Assembly (NCBI GenBank): GCA_021832495.1
Contig: JAKBKR010000001.1
Location: 1-30,388, forward strand
DNA: 30,388 nt
Direction of reading: 5' to 3'
From: a bacterium
GTDB taxonomy: Archaea; Thermoplasmatota; Thermoplasmata; Lutacidiplasmatales; UBA184
The notes under the pieces were generated by a model that searched no databases, had not been told where the DNA came from, and worked only from the letters and a program-made list of their open reading frames with translations. The position numbers were made by a program, and so were the translations under genes. Position 1 is the first letter of the stretch. Each line of letters starts with the position of its first letter. Positions 6,349 to 14,364 of the stretch are shown piece by piece.

Positions 6349-9300
6349 CTAAAGCTTCTCCTCGGGGTCCTCGTCGCTGAAGGTCTGGAGGCTGGTCTGG
6401 GGCTGAGGGAAGAGCGTCAGGATGGAGGCCTCCAGGATTTGGACCCGCTGTTTGAGGTAGTCTCCTACCCCGTCCTGCGTCGCGAGGCCCTTGGAAAGCC
6501 CCAAGTACTTTGTCACGGCCCCTTCGTAGACCGTCGGGCTCAATTCCCCGTCACACACCCCACCTTCCGTGACGGAAGCGCAGAGTCCACGGAGCGGGGG
6601 CCGCCGGTACGATACTCCGCACTTCCGGCACCGGAAGTGCTGCGTGGCATAGCTCTTCATGTTGCCCATGATGTCGGGCAGGAAGTGGTGGTTGAGCACC
6701 ATGGCCACGGCCTCTCCTAGGTTCACGGCGGAGATCTTCGAGACCACCGACATCGACTGGGCCACCACGCTGGCCATCCCTTCGCTCTCCCGGTACGCGG
6801 ACCGAGTCGGCCCAAGGGCGATGTCGGTCGTGTCGTGGGTGAAGCCATATCCCGAGAACTGCCGTGCGGGTTCTTTCAGATGCCGTCCTGCCGTTTCCAT
6901 GAGCGCTTCGACATCCTTCGGCCGCTGCCGGCGCTCCGCGGCCTCGTAAAACTCTAGCGGATACGTCGAGAGGATGTCCACGTTCTGCGCCTCCTTGTCC
7001 ACCTCGCTCAGATCGAGGCGCGTGGTCAGGACCAGGGGCTTGTCCATGAGTCCACCTCGGGTCTCGGGAAGGTACGCGAACGAGAAGTTTAGCAAGCCAT
7101 CGAGGAGCAGGGTCACGGAATCCTCATCCCCGTCGCAATTGCGCCGTTTGGAGGCGTGGAAGGCGGGATGGGCAAAACATCCCTCAACCTCCGTGTACCC
7201 GATGATCCTTCCGAGCACGGCACCGGAGGTGTGCGGGGCGAGCGCCATCACCTGGTGACCGATCAGGTCGGTGGGCGTCTCGGCCTTATAATAGGGTTCG
7301 AGCCCGTAGAGGCGGACAAGCTCTTGGTCGAGGAACCGGGAGAGGCGAAGCAGGTATTCTCCAGTGTCCGAGGAGACGACGATGTCCTGGGGACGGAGCT
7401 CGAGCAGTTGTGTAGAGTCACTCAGGGGCGCACCGGTCACATCGGTCACGTAGCCCAATTCCTTGGCCCGCTCCACAGAAAGGTTGATCTCAGCGGGGCG
7501 GAAATGGGTCAAGGGGATATCGGTGAGGTCAATGCGGCTGGTGCCGTCCTGATAGACATAGATGTCGTGCTGGGCCCGCAGGATGCCCTTCTCGACCGGC
7601 TCCGGTGTCCGCGTCCGGGAGATGAGCCCGCGTACCCCTTTCACGAGGGGCGGATCGGTGATCCGGAGCCGGGCGCAGGCGTTGGTGAATAGCTCCCCCA
7701 CGGGGATCTCGACCTCCACCTTTTTCCCCACGGGTTCGGTATGCTCGCCGCAGGAACAGAGGTTCCACGGGGTTTGGCGCCCACACTTCGGGCATTTGCG
7801 AACGCCGACCGAAACATTCGCCCGTCCCCCGCCCTCGTTTGACAAGAGGCTGTTCAGGGCCCGCTGGGATCCTCCAGCCATTTCTACGGGGAAGAGGGTA
7901 TGGACCGGAGGTTTCATCATGCGGAGGCGTGCCTTTTCGGGCCGACCGACGCGCGCCCCGATCCGTGAAGGGGCCCGCGGCTTTATCCGGATCCCAGTGA
8001 CCCGGGACACCTCGGCGGTAGCGTCCGGGGCGTTCCCCTCGATGACCGCCCGTCGTGCCAACCGGCCATCCTGCTCGTCCAACCCAAGGCAATGTATGAA
8101 GGCCGGGGAAAGCAGAGGGTCTACATAGATCGCTCCGGCGCGTACACTGTGGAGGAGCCCCAGCATGATGAGAAGGTCCTTGATCTCCCGTTCATCCGGG
8201 AGGACAAGGGTTCCCCCCTCGACCCTGCCCTTCACCAGCACCATGTCGGAAAGATAGCCCGCTTGGGCGGTCGAAATGTCGTGCCAGAAGAGATTGAAAC
8301 GGGGATGGAGGGGAACCATATGGACCCGAGAGTCTTCGAGCGCTTCGCCCCAACTAGGGGTGATCGCCCTGCGGTCGATGGGGACGCCCTTGCGCCGGAG
8401 TTCCTCAAGGTGCCATGCCAGAGTGTATGCGCCGGGGACGAGGGGGTAGTTGTTCTCCAGGAATTCACCGTAGGAGACGAGGATCTCCCCAAGGTCCACG
8501 ATCTTCTGGACGGACGGGAGCAGCGCTTTCGCTCGGGCCGCATCGTGGACCGCCACAAGGTCCCCGTTGTTCAGCAGGACGATGGGTCCCTCTATCGTGT
8601 CGCACGAGGTGATCGCCGCCGCCTTTCCCGGATACTCGGTCTTGAGCTGCGTTCCAAGGGCCACGAAATCATCCAAGAGCGTCATCGTGGCCGGGTTAAG
8701 AGAAGCGGCGGCCAGACCGCTCGTGCGAGACCGCCCGTAGATGAGGCGGAACCCTCCTTTCCGGTGCGGGTAGGCTAGGATGGGCCGTCCCCCTACGGAC
8801 TCGGCCAGGTACTTTGGCACCGGTCCCTCCTCGCTTGAAGTGCTCTTGCGGCCCAGTTGCTTGAGGAAATCCCATCCATCGATGCCTAGCTTCTCGACCA
8901 CCGAGCTCAGCTTTCGGGCCTTCTGGCAGATGCCCTCGGCGAGGACAAGGCAGGCGCCCCCTCGTACACCGGCCGTGTCCACACGCTTGAGGTTCCGGAA
9001 CGCGGTGACCTCCTCGTCCACCTCGGTGGCCTCACCGTTGATGCATACTGGGATGTTCCGGACGGCCACCTCGATCTCCTCCGCCGTCGGGGAGTACTGC
9101 AGATGCTGCAGGTGTTTGTAGAGCGGGACCTCCTCCTTGTAGCGTCCGACCTCTTCTTCCGTGGCCACGAACGGTGCGAGATTGAGCTGCCGACGTACGA
9201 CATCCGCCATGAGGACCGAAATGGCCTGGGCGGTGCCCCCGGCAGCGCGGATGGGGCCGGCATAGTAGAGGTCCACGTACGGTCCGGCGGGGTCCTCCCG

Positions 9301-9669
9301 GATCCTGGCTTCGACGAGCCCCTCGAGGGGTGCGACCAAGATCCCCTCGGTCAATATGGCGAGACCCGTCCTGAGGGCCACATCAAGGCGCTTTTCCCGG
9401 TCCCCCCGCGCCGGGTCCATCGCCAGCTCCCGTGCGATGGTCAGGGCCACCATGTCCCGGGAAATGTCCCGGGCTGAGAGTTCGCGGATCCGATCGGCCA
9501 CCCCCTCCACATGCCAGGCCGACAAGAGCTTCTCTACCCGCGAGGCCAGATCGCTCGCGAGCGGGATCTCGACCCGGGTCTCCGGATCGAGTCCTCGCCG
9601 CCGGGCCGCTTCCGCGACACCATAGGCGTGCTTGACCTCCTTATCGAGAGAGTCAAAGTACGCCTCCAT
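6349..9669 (-). CDS. polC: DNA polymerase II (PolD) large subunit DP2
   Basis: DP2 is the catalytic polymerase subunit of the replicative D-family DNA polymerase, found in euryarchaea and several other archaeal groups but not Crenarchaeota. The 1106-residue protein has the normal length and no intein. The N-terminus (MEAYFDSLDKEVKHAYGVA), a first zinc site CPKCGRQTPWNLCSCG near residue 626, the catalytic double-psi barrel motif RRNCDGDEDS near residue 845 and a C-terminal zinc module (CRKCG near 1011) are all present. The very C-terminus holds QTSLQTF, which fits a PCNA-binding PIP box. The ATG at 9669 lies about 25 bases from a TATA element, so the mRNA is probably leaderless; a TTG at 9714 is a poor alternative. 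Confidence 0.97.
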   Translation of the reverse strand: MEAYFDSLDKEVKHAYGVAEAARRRGLDPETRVEIPLASDLASRVEKLLSAWHVEGVADRIRELSARDISRDMVALTIARELAMDPARGDREKRLDVALRTGLAILTEGILVAPLEGLVEARIREDPAGPYVDLYYAGPIRAAGGTAQAISVLMADVVRRQLNLAPFVATEEEVGRYKEEVPLYKHLQHLQYSPTAEEIEVAVRNIPVCINGEATEVDEEVTAFRNLKRVDTAGVRGGACLVLAEGICQKARKLSSVVEKLGIDGWDFLKQLGRKSTSSEEGPVPKYLAESVGGRPILAYPHRKGGFRLIYGRSRTSGLAAASLNPATMTLLDDFVALGTQLKTEYPGKAAAITSCDTIEGPIVLLNNGDLVAVHDAARAKALLPSVQKIVDLGEILVSYGEFLENNYPLVPGAYTLAWHLEELRRKGVPIDRRAITPSWGEALEDSRVHMVPLHPRFNLFWHDISTAQAGYLSDMVLVKGRVEGGTLVLPDEREIKDLLIMLGLLHSVRAGAIYVDPLLSPAFIHCLGLDEQDGRLARRAVIEGNAPDATAEVSRVTGIRIKPRAPSRIGARVGRPEKARLRMMKPPVHTLFPVEMAGGSQRALNSLLSNEGGGRANVSVGVRKCPKCGRQTPWNLCSCGEHTEPVGKKVEVEIPVGELFTNACARLRITDPPLVKGVRGLISRTRTPEPVEKGILRAQHDIYVYQDGTSRIDLTDIPLTHFRPAEINLSVERAKELGYVTDVTGAPLSDSTQLLELRPQDIVVSSDTGEYLLRLSRFLDQELVRLYGLEPYYKAETPTDLIGHQVMALAPHTSGAVLGRIIGYTEVEGCFAHPAFHASKRRNCDGDEDSVTLLLDGLLNFSFAYLPETRGGLMDKPLVLTTRLDLSEVDKEAQNVDILSTYPLEFYEAAERRQRPKDVEALMETAGRHLKEPARQFSGYGFTHDTTDIALGPTRSAYRESEGMASVVAQSMSVVSKISAVNLGEAVAMVLNHHFLPDIMGNMKSYATQHFRCRKCGVSYRRPPLRGLCASVTEGGVCDGELSPTVYEGAVTKYLGLSKGLATQDGVGDYLKQRVQILEASILTLFPQPQTSLQTFSDEDPEEKL

Positions 9670-9689
9670 GGGCTTTGCATTCCACGAGC

Positions 9690-9698
9690 TAAAATAAG
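9690..9698. promoter_or_regulatory. A/T element shared by the polC and dph2 promoters
   Basis: TAAAATAAG on the plus strand, CTTATTTTA on the minus strand, is the only A/T-rich stretch in the 58-base gap. Its centre is about 25 bases from the DP2 ATG, which fits a leaderless transcript, and 34 bases from the dph2 ATG. Confidence 0.55.
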
Positions 9699-9727
9699 GT
9701 CCGCGCCTTCGCAAGGCCAGAAGTCCG

Positions 9728-10723
9728 ATGAAGCTCTACCCTGCGATCGATGACGACCTCGTCCGGGATCTGAAGAAGGCGGGGTACCGCCGGATCGCCC
9801 TTCAGGTGCCGGCCGGCCTCTTGCCGGGCGCGGGCGAACTCGCCCGACGCCTCGAGGAACTTACGGGAGCCCATGTGATCGTTCCCACCCGAGCCTGCTT
9901 CGGTGCGTGCGATCCGCCCTCCCGGGAAGAGTCCTTGGCCGCCGAGGCGGTCGTCACCTTGGGTCATGCCCCGATCCCGAACATGCCGCAAGCGATGAGG
10001 GAATATTGCGTCGAGATGCGGGCGGGTACGGCGGACATCGAGAAGCTTGTGCGCACCGTGGTTGACGGTGGGCTCCCCCACAGGCTAGGGCTCGTCGCAT
10101 CGATCCAGCACATCGAACTCCTGGAACCGTTCCGGCAGCGTCTGGCGGAGCACGGGATCTCGGCCGAGATCGGGACTGGCGGCCGGCGTCTCGGCCATCC
10201 TGGCCAAGCCCTCGGATGTAATTACACCGCAGCGACCACGCTTGCAAAAGGGGTCGACGGATTCTTACTGCTCGCCACGGGCCGGTTCCATCCCGTGGGT
10301 CTTGCACTCTCGGTGGAGCAACCGGTCTGGAGCCTCGATCCCATGCAAGCCACCCTCGAAGGGCCCTACGACCGGGATTCGATGGTCGCGAAACGTCTTC
10401 TCCTCATCGAGTCCGCGATGGATGCGAAGCAATGGGGCGTCCTCGTCAGCGCCTTTCCAGGCCAATGCCGCTCTCCGCTAGCCCAACGGCTCGTCGGCAA
10501 AGCCCGTGCACACGGCCGGGAGGCTGGAATCCTGACGTTCGACCGGCTCGATCCCCGCGATCTCATCGGGCGGAGGCTGGATGCCTATGTGGTGACGGCT
10601 TGCCCTAGGATCGCGATCGACGACGCCGCGCTCTACGACCGCCCGATGCTCACCGCCCCCGAGTTCCTCTCCGCCATCGGGGACCGCCCCTTGCTCCCTT
10701 ATCGGTTTGATACGTTCGTATGA
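9728..10723 (+). CDS. dph2: Diphthamide synthase subunit Dph2 (radical-type ACP transferase)
   Basis: Archaeal Dph2 is a homodimeric 4Fe-4S enzyme that transfers the 3-amino-3-carboxypropyl group of SAM to a histidine of elongation factor 2, the first step of diphthamide synthesis. The 331-residue protein keeps the three cluster cysteines in their expected contexts: C57 in RACFGACD, C164 in LGCNY and C292 in TACPRIAIDD. The length is typical. Its TGA overlaps the ATG of the DUF131 gene (ATGA), so it heads an operon of dph2, DUF131 and an MFS gene. Confidence 0.95.
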   Translation: MKLYPAIDDDLVRDLKKAGYRRIALQVPAGLLPGAGELARRLEELTGAHVIVPTRACFGACDPPSREESLAAEAVVTLGHAPIPNMPQAMREYCVEMRAGTADIEKLVRTVVDGGLPHRLGLVASIQHIELLEPFRQRLAEHGISAEIGTGGRRLGHPGQALGCNYTAATTLAKGVDGFLLLATGRFHPVGLALSVEQPVWSLDPMQATLEGPYDRDSMVAKRLLLIESAMDAKQWGVLVSAFPGQCRSPLAQRLVGKARAHGREAGILTFDRLDPRDLIGRRLDAYVVTACPRIAIDDAALYDRPMLTAPEFLSAIGDRPLLPYRFDTFV

Positions 10724-11145
10724 GGTCATCGCACCTTCTCGCGTTGGGGCTCGCGGTACTCGTCGGGGGGATTACCTTTCTCAGCCTTGCGGTCCTCTCC
10801 GGCTCCGCGCATGTGGCCGTGGTGCTCATCGTTCCGGTACTCTACGGGAGCTCACCCTACCTTGCGTTAGGGGTGCTACTCCTTGTCTTGGGGTTCTTCC
10901 TGACGTTCCTCGGATGGGCCTCCATGGCGGGAGATGAGGTGGCGCTGGGGCCGGCGACACCCATCGTGTCGCCCACGGGAGGTTCAGCCGACCGGTCCGA
11001 AGGCACCAGGAGAACCTATGGGGGATTCCTCCTCATCGGCCCCATCCCGGTAGTTTTCGGGAACCGACCTGCCTGGATGCCCTATCTCGTGGCTATGGGT
11101 ATCATCCTCATGCTGGCGCTGATCCTCTTCTTCGTTTTCGTCTGA
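10720..11145 (+). CDS. DUF131 family membrane protein
   Basis: A 141-residue protein with two N-terminal membrane helices (about residues 7-30 and 33-67), a polar linker and a C-terminal helix (about 120-141). The segment RRTYGGFLLIGPIPVVFGN is the signature of the archaeal DUF131 family, whose function is unknown. The ATG overlaps the dph2 stop, so translation is coupled. An MFS gene starts 6 bases after its stop. Confidence 0.85.
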   Translation: MRSSHLLALGLAVLVGGITFLSLAVLSGSAHVAVVLIVPVLYGSSPYLALGVLLLVLGFFLTFLGWASMAGDEVALGPATPIVSPTGGSADRSEGTRRTYGGFLLIGPIPVVFGNRPAWMPYLVAMGIILMLALILFFVFV

Positions 11146-11151
11146 AAGCGC

Positions 11152-12387
11152 GTGGAGGAAGCGATTTCAGAAGCCCCACTTCCAACGGGACAATCCCCCA
11201 TGCCGGGGCCCCGTCCGCGGCGCTCCTCGCTCACAGCGCTCGCGCTCTATTCCCTGCTCGCCAGCAATCGGGGAAGCCTGTTCACCATCTACTTCGCACT
11301 TTTCCTCGTGACAGAGAAGCATGCCCCCCTCACCTTCGCGCTGGCGACGCTCTCGGTCGCGTACATTGGGGCAAGCCTGCTCTCCCCGCTCATCGGACGC
11401 TGGTCCGACCGGTTGCGGCGTCGCCGCCCCTTTCTGATCGCGGGGGAGGCGCTCTCCCTGCCGCTCCTCATCTCCATCCCCTTCCTTCCCGGTTTCGAGG
11501 GGCCTTCCCTGGCGTTCATCGTGGGGGAATGGGTCCTCTCCTTCGGTTCACCGGCGATGAATGCATATGTCGTGGATTCGACCCGGAGGGGCGAGAGGGG
11601 ACGTTGGTACGGCGTGCTCGGGGCCGCAAGCGCCCTCGGGGCGGCCATCGGCTTCCCCGTGGCCGGGTACCTCATCGGGATCTGGGGCTTCGCCGCCCTC
11701 TTCGTCGTCGCCGGAACGGTGATGGCCTTGGCCCTCCTCACCGTTGTGTTCCTCCTGTCCGAAGCCGAGGTTCCCGTCGCTCCTAGCCGCCGGGCGATCC
11801 GCGAGATGAAGCCGCTCGCCATCTTCTCCTTCGCCGTGTCTATCCGTGCGATCGGCTGGGGCGCCGTCGTGTCGTTCTACGGCGCCTTTGCCTACGTCCT
11901 CGGAGCTTCCGCCTTCGACATCGGCCTCATTGCGATGTCGGGATGGGTCGTCGGGGCGCTCATTTCCGCACGCGCCGGGCGCCTTGTCGACCAGATGGGT
12001 GAGATCCGGGCGATGATGCTGGGGGCGTCGGTGAGCTTAGGAGCGATCCTCATCTTCCTCTTCACGACCGCATGGCCGGAGCTCTTCCCGGCCCAGATCA
12101 CCTACCGGGTGGGCTTCGCCTTCATGAACCCGGCCATGCTCTCTTGGGTCGGAGGCATGGCCCCTTCGGGCCGTCGGGGGGAGTACCTCGGTTTCTTCTC
12201 GATGGTGAATTCGACGCTCTGGAGTTCGGGCCCGCTTGTCGGAGCCATTGCCCTCTCCATCGGGGGTTCCACCGGCCTCTTTCTGATGGCAACGCTGGCG
12301 ACAGCATTCTCGGTGGCCGCCATCCCAATCCTCTACCGTTCGAAGATCTTTCGAAAAGGGACCGGGCCGGAGCCCGTGCCGTCCTGA
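11152..12387 (+). CDS. Major facilitator superfamily transporter
   Basis: A 411-residue protein with about twelve hydrophobic helices in two halves. The loop between helices 2 and 3 has the MFS signature form PLIGRWSDRLRRRRP, and the second half has a related ISARAGRLVDQMGEIR. This is the usual proton-linked porter fold, but the substrate cannot be told; the two-loop pattern is common among drug and sugar exporters. The start is uncertain: GTG at 11152 lies 6 bases after the DUF131 stop, while an in-frame ATG at 11200 would remove a proline-rich N-terminal tail. It is the last gene of the dph2 operon. Confidence 0.9.
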   Translation: MEEAISEAPLPTGQSPMPGPRPRRSSLTALALYSLLASNRGSLFTIYFALFLVTEKHAPLTFALATLSVAYIGASLLSPLIGRWSDRLRRRRPFLIAGEALSLPLLISIPFLPGFEGPSLAFIVGEWVLSFGSPAMNAYVVDSTRRGERGRWYGVLGAASALGAAIGFPVAGYLIGIWGFAALFVVAGTVMALALLTVVFLLSEAEVPVAPSRRAIREMKPLAIFSFAVSIRAIGWGAVVSFYGAFAYVLGASAFDIGLIAMSGWVVGALISARAGRLVDQMGEIRAMMLGASVSLGAILIFLFTTAWPELFPAQITYRVGFAFMNPAMLSWVGGMAPSGRRGEYLGFFSMVNSTLWSSGPLVGAIALSIGGSTGLFLMATLATAFSVAAIPILYRSKIFRKGTGPEPVPS

Positions 12388-12408
12388 CCGAATGCCAACC
12401 ATTAAACC

Positions 12409-13023
12409 GTGCTTGCCGTAGGCTCGGTCGTGTCGTTAGCCGGCTATTGCCCGACGAGTGTAAACTGCGGATCGTTCGTCCCTGGCCTCTTCCTTGTGGG
12501 TGACATCCTCGTCTTCGTTCTGCTCGTCATCGACCTTCGTCTCCTGAAACCTCGAAGATATACCCCGCTCTTTTGGGTCTCTCCTCTTCTCTACGGGTAC
12601 CTTCTCCTATCGTTGCTTGGGCGAGTCGCCACCGAAGCCCTCGGGGGTTCTTTCAGCACCCCCTTGCTCCTTGCGATTTCCCTCGGCGTACAATTCCTCG
12701 CGTTGGTGGCGGGCGCCGGGTCGGGCCGGGCCATCGGCCGGAGGATGAAGATCGGCCGGTGCGCGGATGGTCGTCGTTGGTTCGAAGGGGGCTCGGGATT
12801 GGTCACCTTGCTGTGGGTGTGCCTTCTCCCCCGGGCCGTGGTCTCGGCCGTGGACATCCTGAACGCCTTCTCCGTTACCGGAGCGCCGTCCTTCGCAACC
12901 TCTTCGTCTTTCCTTTTGCTCGATGTCTTCAGTGGATCCCTGGCCGTCCTCGTCGCAGCGCTGACCATCGCATGGAAGTCCCGGGTCAGCGTGCGCCTCG
13001 CCGAGATGAAAGGACCCACCTGA
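12409..13023 (+). CDS. Polytopic membrane protein of unknown function
   Basis: A protein of about 200 residues with some five hydrophobic helices (near residues 25-45, 55-75, 82-105, 130-155 and 170-192). I recognise no family. Two start codons compete: GTG at 12409, and GTG at 12430, which sits about 25 bases from an ATTAAA element (12401-12406) and would make the mRNA leaderless; I favour the second slightly. The N-terminal region GYCPTSVNCG has two cysteines that may face outside. It is convergent with the small zinc-ribbon gene at 13042. Confidence 0.7.
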   Translation: MLAVGSVVSLAGYCPTSVNCGSFVPGLFLVGDILVFVLLVIDLRLLKPRRYTPLFWVSPLLYGYLLLSLLGRVATEALGGSFSTPLLLAISLGVQFLALVAGAGSGRAIGRRMKIGRCADGRRWFEGGSGLVTLLWVCLLPRAVVSAVDILNAFSVTGAPSFATSSSFLLLDVFSGSLAVLVAALTIAWKSRVSVRLAEMKGPT

Positions 13024-13041
13024 AGGGCCTGCCTCGGTCGA

Positions 13042-13338
13042 TCAGTGCGGAGGAGGGCCCACCGGTGAGGGTGTCCTCAGGTCGAACACCGACCACTTGT
13101 GGCAGAGGGGGCAAGACATGTACCGTGATGTGCCCAGCCGAACACTTGTGAGCGAAGCCCCGGGGATGTAGTCGTAATCAAAGGACTGCCCGCATTTCGG
13201 GCATGTCAGCCGGGAGCCGGAGATCACTCCAGGGCGTCCGCGGGAGCGGTTCCTCCGGAGGACCCAGGTGTAGAATACCACCAGCAGTACGATCAATAGT
13301 ACGGCGACACTTATCGATACGATCGCGATTGGCCCCAT
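13042..13338 (-). CDS. Membrane-anchored zinc-ribbon protein
   Basis: A 98-residue protein with one N-terminal membrane helix (about residues 4-27), a basic stop-transfer stretch LRRNRSRGR, and a zinc ribbon with CPKC near residue 46 and CPLC near residue 76. The ribbon would lie in the cytoplasm. Such single-helix zinc-ribbon proteins are frequent in Thermoplasmatota-like archaea and mostly uncharacterised. A strong ribosome binding site GGAGGAAGGTG precedes the ATG, within the end of the upstream gene, whose stop is only 3 bases away, so the two form an operon. Confidence 0.8.
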   Translation of the reverse strand: MGPIAIVSISVAVLLIVLLVVFYTWVLRRNRSRGRPGVISGSRLTCPKCGQSFDYDYIPGASLTSVRLGTSRYMSCPLCHKWSVFDLRTPSPVGPPPH

Positions 13339-13341
13339 GGT

Positions 13342-13704
13342 TCACCTTCCTCCGCTGTGAGGTTCCCTCGGGCTTCCCGCCTTTCCATCAGGGCGTCGGG
13401 GGGCTCGGGTGAGGAATGTCTGCACGGTCCGAAGGACAGTGACGAGGGGATCCTCCATATGGGGGAGGCTCTCTGAAGGGCGGGGGGTCTCGAGGGGCAG
13501 TACCTTCGGCTCCACTTGGGCCGCCCGCACGTAGAGTTCGAGGTCAGGGACGACTTCGACGACCTTCCGTCGGATACCCCAGAGGATCTTGCGCTGGTAC
13601 CCCGGGTTCGGAAAGGATGAGAAGAGGGCGTTCGTCACGGTGGGATTCCCGTCTGGCCCACGGACTAGCAATGCAAGGAAGTCTCGTTCTCTTCGACTGA
13701 ACAT
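13342..13704 (-). CDS. Conserved small archaeal protein of unknown function
   Basis: A 120-residue soluble protein starting MFSRRERDFLALLV, a start seen in small archaeal proteins with a helical, winged-helix-like region; the part GYQRKILWGIRRKVVEVVPDLELYVRAA could be a second and third helix. The C-terminal third is proline- and arginine-rich and looks disordered. A DNA-binding role is possible but not shown. It is the first gene of a two-gene operon and has an inverted repeat over its promoter region. Confidence 0.65.
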   Translation of the reverse strand: MFSRRERDFLALLVRGPDGNPTVTNALFSSFPNPGYQRKILWGIRRKVVEVVPDLELYVRAAQVEPKVLPLETPRPSESLPHMEDPLVTVLRTVQTFLTRAPRRPDGKAGSPREPHSGGR

Positions 13705-13745
13705 GGGTTCGACCTCACGTGGAGCAAGGCCCCGAAACTATTTGA

Positions 13746-13767
13746 GCGTTACTTATTTCGGTAACGC
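13746..13767. promoter_or_regulatory. Inverted repeat over a TATA-like element, putative operator
   Basis: GCGTTAC (13746-13752) and GTAACGC (13761-13767) are perfect inverted 7-base arms around TTATTTCG. Read on the minus strand the spacer gives CGAAATAA, a TATA-like element about 45-50 bases from the ATG at 13704. A dimeric regulator bound here would block TBP, and one candidate is the product of the adjacent gene. Confidence 0.45.
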
Positions 13768-13781
13768 AGTTGACCCACCGT

Positions 13782-14264
13782 TCAGCCACGCATCGGACGA
13801 GGGGGGATCGTCCACCCTTCCTCCTCGGCGGAGACGAGGGCCGCGAGCAGCTTCTCACGGATCGGTCCGGAGAGGGGCTTCTTTTGTAGGGCCCTGTAAT
13901 CATATGCCACCTGCACAGAGCGTCCTTGCATGAGCAGGGTCCCGGTCGTCTGGTCCACGAACCGGTACAGGAGTTCCCAGCTCGTGCGCCCGACATGGGA
14001 AGGGGCCACCTCCGCCACGATCTTGTGCTGAAAGCGCACCGGTACGTGGTAGCGGGCCGCGGACTCGGCGAGAATGAAGTCGATCTGCATGGGATCGTCG
14101 AGGCCCGAAACCTGCATGTAATGATGGAGACGCACCGTTTCCATCCACGTGAAGACCACGGCGTTGTTCACATGGCCTGCAAGGTCGAGGTCCCGGAAGG
14201 TGACCTCCAGCGGCTCCGAGAACGCCCACCCCTTCAGGCCTCCGGTTCTCCCCTCTCCTGACAT
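13782..14264 (-). CDS. Acyl-CoA thioesterase, 4HBT hotdog family
   Basis: A 160-residue hotdog-fold protein. The N-terminal FRDLDLAGHVNNAVVFTWMETVR is the 4-hydroxybenzoyl-CoA thioesterase signature, with the catalytic Asp as first acidic residue (here DLD) and HVNN following. Later strands include HVGRTSWELLYRFVDQTTGTLLMQGRSVQVAYD. It probably hydrolyses an acyl-CoA in the cytoplasm, substrate unknown. The ATG at 14264 was chosen because the domain starts about 15 residues in; a much longer open frame upstream overlaps the divergent gene. A weak GATACTTT about 30 bases upstream may be its TATA box. Confidence 0.88.
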   Translation of the reverse strand: MSGEGRTGGLKGWAFSEPLEVTFRDLDLAGHVNNAVVFTWMETVRLHHYMQVSGLDDPMQIDFILAESAARYHVPVRFQHKIVAEVAPSHVGRTSWELLYRFVDQTTGTLLMQGRSVQVAYDYRALQKKPLSGPIREKLLAALVSAEEEGWTIPPRPMRG

Positions 14265-14335
14265 GAGGGCGGGCACACACCACGGAAGAAGAAAGTATCG
14301 GGCGTTCGCGGTGGTCCAAGTCCCGTGACACCGGC

Positions 14336-14343
14336 ATATTATA
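14336..14343 (+). promoter_or_regulatory. TATA box of the aminopeptidase-like gene
   Basis: TATTATAC has its centre 25 bases from the ATG at 14365, which places the transcription start on or beside the start codon and implies a leaderless mRNA. Confidence 0.65.
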
Positions 14344-14364
14344 CGCGCAGCCGATCCTCGACCT

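Noticed and set aside
8092..8778. Open frame of 228 codons antisense to polC
   Set aside because: Lies wholly inside the well-supported DP2 gene and has no recognisable motif.
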